Assembly: GCA_027382625.1 (NCBI GenBank)
Contig: JAJKFJ010022319.1
Coordinates: 310,001-374,000, forward strand
Direction: 5' to 3'
Length of the DNA stretch: 64,000 nt
Source of the DNA: Tetmemena sp. SeJ-2015
Taxonomy: Eukaryota > Ciliophora > Spirotrichea > Sporadotrichida > Oxytrichidae
Of the stretch, positions 45,211 to 54,985 are shown in pieces (position 1 is the first letter of the stretch; each line of letters begins with the position of its first letter). The position numbers and the translations under genes were made by a program. Below the pieces are notes generated by a model, which was not told where the DNA came from, searched no databases, and saw only the letters and a list, made by a program, of their open reading frames with translations.

Positions 45211-46144
45211 ATGCAAAAACATTCTCACATCCTGCAAAAGTCTGGCGCTCAACAGTGCTAGAAATGTTTGAGATTTGGGCACTGGACTTACGAGTGCAAG
45301 AATCAAGCAGCCTACGCTTATCGACCCTCTAGGACTACTATAATTAAGAACCCTGAGTTGCAGCCTGAGTACAGGTTTGAAGCAGGGCCAAAGGGCCCTC
45401 GAGTGCATGATGGTGATAAAAAGAGAAGCACATTTCAACAAAAATATTAATTATGTAAGTATTTCATAATTAACTTTAAATTTATAGTGATTGATAAGAG
45501 ATGAAAGCTCAAGTGACAGTGAGGGATCAGCAAGTGAACAAGAAAAGCTGCAAGAGCAACTTCTGAAGTTAATCTAGAAGCACAATCAGCTTGGCAAGAA
45601 GAAAAAGCAAGAAAGTGGATCAAGTAGTGAGGGGAGCAGTGACAGTAGCAGCAGTTCTTCATCCTCTTCCTCCTCCTCATCGTCAGATAGCAAGAGTGAT
45701 GTTTCTGATGAAAGTAGCGTAGATAGCAAAAGGAACAAAAAGCCAAAGCAACAAGAGAAGGTTGAAGTTGAGAAGCGTAGTTTTCGAATTCATAGTTAAC
45801 TATATAAGCCCTAGATTAGAAAAGCATCGTCTGAGGAAAATAAACAACCAAGATAAAGGCGAAGATCATCTAGTGCTAGTCCGCAGTAGGAAAGAGGATG
45901 GTTCGACAAAAAAGCAGCTGATCCAAGATCCAAACACTATGAGGAGGACAATCGCCCAAGAGATGCACAGCGTGATAGAAGGGGTAGTGAAGGAAGAGAC
46001 ACTGATAGAAGAAGGGACAGGGATAGGAAAGATTATAAGGAGGACTATAATAGGAGGGACAGAAGCAGGGAGAGGAGAGGTGATGATTTAAGGAAGAGAA
46101 GAGACTCCAGAAGTGGAAGTAGAGAGGACAGACGAAGAAGATGA
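45211..46144 (+). CDS. ZCCHC10-like zinc-knuckle protein with SR/RD-rich tail
   Basis: ATG 45211, TGA 46142-46144. Near the N-terminus, CQKCLRFGHWTYECKNQ gives a CCHC knuckle (CxxCxxxGHxxxxC), directly followed by YRPSRT, the ZCCHC10 signature. A poly-Ser tract (about 45640-45690), a basic linker and an R/D/E/S-rich end (SRERRGDDLRKRRDSRSGS) follow, resembling splicing-associated proteins. An AT-rich interruption at about 45453-45490 has GT-AG-like edges but does not join cleanly in frame, so an IES may overlap it. The role, probably nuclear RNA or protein binding, is inferred from the family. Confidence 0.8.
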
Positions 46145-46256
46145 GAATGTAAAGTAATGCAAGCAATTTAATTAATTTAAACTAATCCGAGAATCTGATA
46201 TGTATTTCAAAATCTTAAATTATTTCAAAAATTTATAAACTCTTTTATTTTCTAAA

Positions 46257-47369
46257 ATGTAAGCACAAAGTTCCTCGGTAGCTGAGTTCTGCTGGTAGGA
46301 TAGAGAGATCCGCTTTGATATTCCTATTGCTTAGTTGCAAGCTAGAAAAGGAGAATTTGTCGTTGACTCTATCAATTCAGTGGAAGATACAAAAGGCAAC
46401 AACGGTGACAAAGGAAGTCTAATGATTACAAATCTCAGACTGATATGGTTTTCAGACCAAAACTTAAAAGGGATGAATCTCCCCTTTAAAATTGGAGTAA
46501 ATTTTAGGATGTTATTCTTTTCCCCCAAAAACTTTTTTTAAAATATTTTTCAAAGAAACTAACTCCCTCACTAAAGGGGAGACTCTTGCTCTGTTTTTGA
46601 GAACCAAGTTCCAACAGAGCAGATACGAATTCATCTTCACCTCCCTCGTCAAGAACTCACCTCGTCTTTTCACATCATTCCAAGCTGTATATCGCTCCTA
46701 TGAAATGACAAAGTTGTATCGAGATCTTGAAGTTAAGAGGTGCCATTATTCAAGATAGACAAGTAATCCTCTTTAGCCAAGGAGTAGATAATTTCGAGAT
46801 ACAACGGTATTTGGAATCTAAGTGCTGAGCAGGGTAACCTTGGCTAATTTGTGTTTACAAATGTGAGAGTAGTATGGTACGCTTAGCTTGCTGAAAATTT
46901 CAACGTGAGTCTCCCTTGGGTTCAGATCAAGTGCGTTAAAATTAGAGAGAGCAAGTATGGTATGGCTTTGGTATTGGAAACTTCAGAGCACTCTGGGGGC
47001 TATGTTCTTGGTTTTAGAGTGGAATAATTAGAAGAAGTATTCTCTGAGGTGTTGAACCTCTTTAAAACCTATTCCTAGAATCCAATATTTGGAGTGGAAG
47101 CAGTCTATGAAGATGCTGATAGAAACATAGATGCTGTTACAATCCCTAGGTTGGAGGATAATTTGGAAATTGTTGATACTGACTACGGCAGCATGTCCAC
47201 CTTTTATTCAACGAACAGAGCTAATTACGCAATTGGCAATGATAAACAAGAGGCCAAGGGAGGGGAAGATGATCCACTCAAGAATATTATATTCTGCGAG
47301 GAACTTGGTCTCGCAGTTCAAAGGCCTCCAAACGGTATGAGCATCGAGCAGCTTTGGAAGATCATTTGA
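46257..47369 (+). CDS. BBS5: BBS5, BBSome subunit
   Basis: Component of the BBSome, which moves membrane proteins in and out of cilia; BBS5 carries two PH-like (DM16) domains. ATG 46257, TGA 47367-47369. The start WQDREIRFDIPIAQLQARKG and SINSVEDTKGNNGDKGSLMI are nearly diagnostic. Also present: RYEFIFTSLVKNSPRLFTSF, YRSYEMTKLYRDL, GIWNLSAEQGNLGQ, GYVLGFRVEQ, NPIFGVE and the end FCEELGLAVQRPPNGMSIEQ. An IES (46502, pointer TTTTA) interrupts domain 1. Two one-base frame steps, near 46735 and 46803, are not explained by pointers or introns and probably are sequence indels. No other BBSome gene is adjacent. Confidence 0.93.
46502..46535. other. IES, pointer TTTTA
   Basis: 34-bp insert between TTTTA at 46502 and 46536. 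Deletion joins IGVNF to KIFFKETNSLTKGETLALF in the BBS5 frame. Confidence 0.8.
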
Positions 47370-47496
47370 TTTCTTTATGTTTCATTCCAAATAAGTTATG
47401 TAGAGTAGATTAAAGTCAGATTATACCATTACATCAGAGTGAACTAATGTAATTTAATATTTGAATAAATCGAAAAGAAACTCTGCAATCAGTGAA

Positions 47497-50400
47497 ATGG
47501 ACTCTGACTAATAAAGTAAGAATTTCATTCTGTCCCGCTTAGCCAATTCCTATCCGAAATCCTTATAGGAAATTAATCTGATCCGTTTGGTGAACCAGAT
47601 GTAAATCCGGATGGCTTCTTCAGTGATCTCACAAATAATGTAAGCATGCCTAAAACAGAAGAATGATTACAAATAACGTGTTATAGAATGCATGTTCTGT
47701 GCGTGTCGCAGTGAGAGTAAGGCCTCTAATAGGAAGAGAGCTGTACGAAAGTGCAAAGATATGCGTCAATGTAGACTAGTATTCCAATAAGATATAGATC
47801 GGGGAGAAAAACTTTCAATTCGACAGGGTATTTCCCTTAGACTGCGCACAGATGGATCTCTTTGATATTTGTGGTAAAAACCTCGTGCTTGGTTGCTTTG
47901 CTGGCTACAACGCGACTATTTTGGCATATGGTTAGACTGGGTCGGGAAAGACCCACACAATGGGAACTGGTAGCACCAATGGTTTGATGGATGATCAGGT
48001 GGGTATAGTACCCAGAGTTTTCAGATTCATTTTTGAAGAGCTTGACAGAAGGAAACAGCTCTCTAGCTTTTCAGAATTCACCATTAAGGTTTCATTCTTG
48101 GAACTTTACAATGAAGAATTGCACGATTTGCTAGACCCTGTGATGGTTGGAGGCTAGGCAAAAGAAATCCACCAAAGAACTGCTTATTAAGGAGAAAAAT
48201 GGAAATATCTATGTCTAGGGACTCAAGGAAGAGCCAGTCTCTAGCACCTAGGAGTGTCTCATGCTTCTCAATAAAGGTATCTCTCATAGAACAACAAGCG
48301 CAACTCTCATGAATGAGGGCTCCTCCAGGTCTCACGCTATCTTTAAACTTTTCTCAATGATTAAACATTCTCTCTCCTTTTGTATAATAATTTACCATAG
48401 CTATTGAATAGAGAATAGTGAAAGAATTCGAAATACCAGCTGAGGTAGAAGTAGTTGATCCCACTAAGGAGGCTCCAGCTGCTGGTTAGCAAGAAGAATT
48501 GATCTCAGCCAAATTTCACTTCGTGGACTTAGCAGGCTCAGAGCGTATTAAGAAAACTGGCGCAACTGGCCAGCTTCTTAAAGAAGGTATATCAATCAAC
48601 AAGGGACTGCTCTGTCTTGGAAATGTTATCTCTGCATTAAATCGTGATTGAGTTATAAGTTTGACTTTGATGCACTTACAGAGGAATCTAAGAAGTAGAA
48701 TCACATCCCTTACAGAGATTCTAAGCTCACTAGAATATTGCAGGACTCTCTGGGAGGTAACTCAAGGACCACTATGATTGCCTGCGTGTCCCCAGCTGAT
48801 ACCAACTATGAAGAGACTCTGAATTCGATAAAGTACGCAAGTCGAGCTAGGAACATTAAGAATAAGCCAGTAGTCAACAGAGACCCTAATTCCATGCTGA
48901 TTGACTCTCTGAGAACTCAGATATCTACTCTCTAAGGTGAGATAAAGGAGTACTAGACTTTGCTTAAGAGTAATGGCGTGGCCCTTCCTGATGATTTCTA
49001 GTAGAGGGCTCTCTAATGATCACAGAGTAGTCCCGGAAAGGCAGTTGCAGTTTCTTCGGATCAGGCTGCAACAGGAGGCAGCATAAACTTCGGAGAAATC
49101 AGGGAGATCAAGATATAGCTATCAAAGAAAGAGAAAGAGCTGAAGGATTTGAGAGATCAACTTATTTCTCTTGCTCAAAGGAATAGCGACAAAGACACAT
49201 TGATTATTATTCAATCAAATCTCATTCAGAATAAAAGATTCAGCCGCTAAATTAGAATCTTAATTTGGATATAGTGATTAGAATAGAAGCCATATTTCAG
49301 TTGCTATTTGAATGAATATACTAATCATAGTGTATTAAGGAATAATCAACTTCAGAACGAGAGGGATAATTTGAGGTTGAAGAACGAGATTATGGAGGAG
49401 TGTCTATAGAAAAACAACATAGCCTTTGAAGCTCCGTCTGGGCAGGAAAATTCCTAGTCTCTCATCGAGGAGTACAAGACTAAGATATAATAAAATTATT
49501 AGAGTTGACTATTAAGTTAAATATCTGCAGTTTAGCTTAAATGCAAAGAGAAATGGAAAGAAAAGAGAAGGAGTTGGCTGAGAAAAGCAAAATGACCGGC
49601 CAACTGTAACTGCAGATACAAAGAGATGAGGAAGTGTCCCGTAAGTACCTGGAAGAAAATTAGAGACTCAAAAGACAACTTAAGAAAATGGAGGAGCAGT
49701 AAGCTTAATCCCCTGTCAGAGGCTAACTACTTAAGTTTAACGATTATTTTAACACGCTGGGTAGAATGGACTAAAGATTAAGCCATAATCTACCAAACCA
49801 CAGGTATAGACTGCCTCTGGTTAGCTCAATGACGTTGCTATTCCTGACCTGAATGAGAAATTCATAAACAACTTGTCTTCTCAGCTTGAGAGTATGTTCC
49901 AAACTGGTCCAGATGAAGAATCACTGCTCGTTAACAAAGCTGACAAGGCAGATGAACTTCCCTCGGATAATCCCGCAGCAGTCTAGTTATAATCATCAGA
50001 CTCCCTGACTGAGGAAGATAGTAATAACTCTGAGACGCAGTTGATGTAGGAGAAGCAAAAGATACTGGAGTTAGTAAAGCAGCAGACTGCACAAATGTAG
50101 AAGGATATGATGGAGCTCATGAAGACCAAATACGAGCAACGTATCCAGGACATCGAAAAAGAGAAGCAGAGGATAGACTCAGAGCGCTAGGAGACTTTGA
50201 AGAAAGTGGGATCCTCAGGTAGTGGGGATTCCAAGTAGCAGCAACAGGCTATTGATCAGTAGTACAAGCAAAAGATGGAGGATCTGAACAAGCAACTAGC
50301 TTAGTTCAAAGATAAGGAGAAAAAGCAGGAAGTTGTGAGCAAGCAGATTAACGTGCAGCTTTAGAAGATCAAGACTCTAGAGGAAGACTTGACAAAGATG

Positions 50401-53400
50401 AAGAGGAAGGAGGAAGATCTTTTGAAGCAGAGACAGAATGAAAATCAAAAGTAAACTTTAAATATCTTAAGTATAAGCAAATGAGTTTAGCATTATGTTT
50501 ACTCTCAGATAAAGCAGACATTGTCAAAGGAGTTGAACTTGGCAAAGAAACTTGCTCAAGATAGAGAATAGACTCTGCAGAAGCTCAAGCTTGATTTGAA
50601 AAAGGTGGACGAGTTGGCTTAGAAAAAGATGAGTGAGCTTAAAGGCTTCTAGAAAAAGGTAGCTGAGGAAAGGCAGCGCAGAGAGAAGGAGAAGTAAGAT
50701 GATTATGAGTCTAAGGGTATTGACATCGAACGAATTAAGACTTGGATTACTGAGAACACTAACCGCATGCTAGAGCACCGAGAACTCACTGATATGATGA
50801 ATCTATAGTTAGAAAAGAAGAATGAGATAGAGGAGGAAATGCTATAAGAAGGTGAGAAATTAGCAGTGCTGATGATGGAGAAGGATCGTATGGAGGTAGA
50901 AATGGAGGAGGCAGGAGCAGCAGCTGAGGACACTGACGAAGGTAGAATTCTTGAGATAGAGGAGTTACACTATCAGAAGACTATGGAAGTAGATCAGGTA
51001 ACCGAGCACTTGGATTCTCTTGATGAGACATTGCAATTCATCACTAACAAGATAAATGAACTGACTGAGTAGATTGAGTCACTAGATATCGACAACATAG
51101 AGCCCATTAAATTCAGTGGTTTGAAGTCTGTGGATGCCGCTAAGGTCACTCTCTAAACCTTCTTTGGTGTTCTACTTGACATCAACATTTTTAATATGAT
51201 CTGAGATCCTATTATAGGAAATCATTTACACGAGAGACCTTGAAGTGAAGTGTATTGAGAGTGATGAGGCAATAATTGGACTAAATGAGTAGATCAGACT
51301 CCTCAATTTGAAGATGGAAGAGATGAACTCCAATTCAATAGGAGGTAGTTCAAGTGCAGATAACAAGGGTGCTAGCAATAATCCAAACAAAGAGAAAGCA
51401 ATTAAGAATCTGGTTGAGACATTAATGCCCATTTTTAATTTCCTTTAGACTCTTGACGGGTATGTGGACTACTAAGATGTTAAGAATTTGCATCTGACTC
51501 CTAATGAGTAGAACTCTCTCACCAAACTGTCCCTCAGCAAGATAGTCAGCAACCTCAAACAGAAACTTAGAGAAGAGGAAACCAAGAATCAAAATGTAAG
51601 ACCGATTTCATTTAACTTGTTATTTAGTTGAGTCATAAACTCGAATCAGCATTAAATGATAAGGAGCAGCTCAAGTTGAAACTAGATAATTTCAAAAAGA
51701 AGCTAAAGGATGATAAGATACTAGAAGTTAAGTAAGGAAAGCAAATGGCTACTGAAGGAAGCAACAGAGCTCCAGCTTAATCTGAGGATGTTAGAGTGAA
51801 GGAGAAAGAGCCAGAGAAGAAGTTCTCTTCCCTTGCTAATGCAAGAGAGCGCAGAAAGCTCGGAGGACAGCCATCGATGGGAGGCAACTCTACTGTAACC
51901 CAATCTTCAAATGGCGCCGGCACAACAAACGGAAAGAACTCCAACCCTGATTCTCTCAATCAGACTCAAAACAGTGATTCTGGAGATAACATAGACATAA
52001 CCACTATCACAAAGACAAGCGGAGGCACCTCTAATCTTCATCTTAAATACAAGGCTAAAATGTAGAATAATAGGCCAGGATCAAGTATGGACACAAACTC
52101 AGGCTGATGGCAATAACTTCTCTACAAGACCTGGAAGAAATGGACTCACAGCGCAAAACTCTTAAAAGAGTTTCAATATGGGAATGAATGGAGGTGGAAA
52201 TATGAATCAGAGGAGATTCAATGCTCAATCCTCATTTGGATCTAGCCAAGATGGCATGCAGAAGATATCACCTTAGAAGAGTGAATCAGGAAATCTTATG
52301 CTTAACTATATCAATATTAAAGTTAATCATCTTACATACTTAACTAACCAGACACATCATTCTTAAAGAAATAGCTCATGCCTATTACAGAATACAACGG
52401 CCCTTAGAAAAAGCCCGTCGCTAACTTCAATGATCGTCGAAACAGACATAAGATGGAGAAGACGGATACATCCGATGGAGGTTAGCCTTAAGAGCAAGAT
52501 AAGGTGCTTGAGATAGATAGCATCAAGGAGTAGGCTTAAAATATTGGACAGAGCAATGCCAGAGAAAGAAGACAATCTGGAATGAGAGAGTTCTCCAAGA
52601 AGAGAAATAAGCTCCAAAGCACCAATTTATTCCAAAGTGTGTAGAACAATGTGGTCTAAGATCCTAGAAATGATGTGCAAGTGATTCAACTCATTTTCAT
52701 TTCTATGTACTTATTTTTACTTGATGGCATAAACTAAAGGAGTTCAGCAAAAAGGAGGCAAGAATTTAACTTTGGGAAACGATTTTGACTACAATAGTAT
52801 GGAGCAGATATTGTCTCCATCGAAGGGACTTAGAAATAAGTGGAATCTAGAAGAGCTTACTCAAATCGAAACCCACGGATAGAACTTGGTGGGATGTGAT
52901 TATGCAAACAATAAGCTAAATTGATCTTAAGAATTTATCATTAGATCATATGAATTAGTTAAGCTGGGGGGGGGCCTTTCCTCGTCATCCACTTTTTTCC
53001 ATTAAAAATGAAAAAAACATTATCTAGCCTAAAATCAGCCAAAAACGACAATTCATTCGTCTAAATTCAAATCCAAACAGTCTCACCTCCTCATATTCTT
53101 CAATTTAAAGGAATTATCTTAAAGATTTAGCAGGTAGAGAACAGAAAAATTAATCTTTATGACGACATTATAAAAAAACTAAATATATTTTTATTATTAG
53201 AGCATATTTAAATAAAAATACATCACATAACAACAAAGATAGATCAAGATGTTAATTTTTAAAGTAATTAGGCTTTAACGCATGCTCTAGAATAAGAAGA
53301 GAATCCTAAATCGCTTATATATAAGTTTAGATATCTATGATTTAATTTTAAATTTATTAAGGTATTTAATTTATTTAAATTATCTTTCCATTTGTTTAAA

Positions 53401-54560
53401 ATTACATTTTTTAAAATAAAATTTCTTTCTAGGCTCTTCCAAATTCTCTAAATATAAATATATGAGTAGCTTAGGCTCTTTGGATTTAAATTTGGACGAA
53501 ATAATTGTCGGTTTTGGCTGATTTTAGGCTAGATGATGATTTTTCATTTTTAATGGAAAAAAGTGGATGACGAGGAAAGGCCCCCCCCCGTTAAGCTAAT
53601 AATGGTGTTTGAGGACTTTTCAATTCGAGAAATATCATTGACTACTCTAGAGGAGCTCTCTAACTTCCATGTGTTCATGATAAATAACTTGCCTCCTACT
53701 GGTGAGCGATGCCTTGATTTCTCAATTGACAGAGATCTAAATGCAATAGCTATAACAAGCGATAGGACAGTGTATGTTTTTGACTATAGTGATAGGTATA
53801 AGCTAATTACAAAAATTGAAGTAGAAAACATAGCTCAAGTACTTTTCTGCAATTTCTATGTGATCGTACATGTTCAAGATGGAAATGTGTCTTATGTAGT
53901 TAGCTATTAAATTGGAGAAGAAGAGCCGATTGAGTTGTCTTCTTTTGCTATTTAAACAGACGGTTATCCTACAATAATTAAGTCAGACAATTATGAGCAT
54001 TAAATTTCTATTTACACACTTAAATAGTTATAGAATATTTACTTTGCCTGTGGAATGAAAATCGGAAGACTGGAAATGCCAGAGCTGTAGCAATCATTTG
54101 AGGTGTAAACTGAGCATACTGATTACATCATCAATTTCTCAGTTTCCTAATACGCCATCATAACGACGTAAGCTTTTCTAATATTCTTTATACCTTCTTT
54201 AGTTCCCGCGACTCCACAATAAGATGCCATCATATTGATACCGGAGAGCAGTGCTAAGAAACGTTGCCTGAGATGGAGTGCGATCATTTAGAAACTGAGG
54301 GTGACTTTGTGATAACTCGATGCGGAGGAGGCCAAGCCATCCTAATATTCAAGTACTCTCCATTCTCTACAGAGTTAGAGCTGTTGGATGAGATTCCTAT
54401 CGAGCCATTGTCCGACTACTAAGTCTTAGACTTCAAGATGAGAGGAAAGATCTCAGCCAAATTTGGTAAGGTCAGTTACAACCTAGTGCTTATGACTACT
54501 TGCGTCACAGAAGGCTTCATGATTAGCACTCTCAAGCACAAACCTCTTTCAGAGTATTGA
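47497..54560 (+). CDS. Kinesin-4 (KIF21-like): N-terminal motor, long coiled coil, propeller-like C-terminus
   Basis: Microtubule motor. ATG 47497, with short introns near 47517-47543 and 47641-47687. The motor runs about 47690-48930: [10 protein letters not shown], the P-loop [23 protein letters not shown] (switch I), [13 protein letters not shown] (switch II), [20 protein letters not shown] and [16 protein letters not shown]. Coiled coil spans roughly 49080-51750, followed by a disordered S/N/Q linker and a beta-rich end (52740-54560) resembling WD40 blades ([20 protein letters not shown]). That order matches KIF21A/B. IESs at 48633 and 52912-53591 restore the frame. An in-frame TGA at 49017-49019, a one-base step near 48165 and breaks near 48345-48415, 49250-49340 and 50460-50510 are unresolved. 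Ends at TGA 54558-54560. Confidence 0.85.
48633..48670. other. IES, pointer TGCA
   Basis: 38-bp insert in the kinesin motor between TGCA at 48633 and 48671. Deletion gives [19 protein letters not shown]. Confidence 0.92.
52912..53591. other. IES (pointer TAAGCTAA) carrying a nested transposon
   Basis: TAAGCTAA occurs at 52912-52919 and 53592-53599. Deleting 680 bp joins CDYANNK to [12 protein letters not shown] in the kinesin tail. Inside lies the 624-bp TIR element 52966-53589 with its own 8-bp target duplication. Subtracting the element and one duplication leaves an ancestral IES of only 48 bp, similar in size to the others. Confidence 0.9.
52966..53589. mobile_element. TIR element with G9/C9 ends and 8-bp target duplication, nested in an IES
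   Basis: It starts with nine G and ends with nine C. The terminal inverted repeats extend about 110 bp with the first ~50 bp identical. GTTAAGCT flanks both sides (52958-52965 and 53590-53597) as a target duplication. The interior is AT-rich with no coding frame, so it is non-autonomous. An 8-bp duplication fits hAT-, Merlin- or P-type elements rather than TA-targeting Tc1/mariner; the superfamily cannot be assigned from this copy. Confidence 0.92.
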
Positions 54561-54985
54561 GTTAACGATTTAGAAAGTTAGAGTACTCTTAGAGAGAGTA
54601 GAAATATGAAAAAGATAGAGATAAATCTCATAGATTTTAATTCTCATTCTTTATCTTAAGGTTATAAAAATTACATGCACCTTACTTAGCAAATTAAATT
54701 AACTCTCATTATAGATTATAATTTAAATGAAAATGAACATTTCCACTCAAAATCATAATCTAGGTTGAGTCTCTTTTTGGATAAAGAGTCATATTACTAA
54801 AATATGCTTCTTTAAAAAGCAAGATATTGTTTTAAAAAAATTATTGAATAATACCCTCTATCATGTTGCGAGACTCAAAATTAAAAGGAGATTAAATGTA
54901 ATAAATTTGAAGGCCTTAAATGCCTGATCTTAAATAGAATCTCTAACAGAATTTCTAAACTTTATATTCAAATTCCTAATTTGGT
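54561..54985. other. AT-rich convergent intergenic spacer
   Basis: Between the kinesin stop and the minus-strand coiled-coil stop. No convincing coding frame, RNA gene or repeat was seen. Confidence 0.4.

Noticed and set aside
45447..45746. Minus-strand Ser/Cys-rich ORF near 45.6 kb
   Set aside because: It is the complement of the poly-Ser and Lys/Glu region of the ZCCHC10-like gene.
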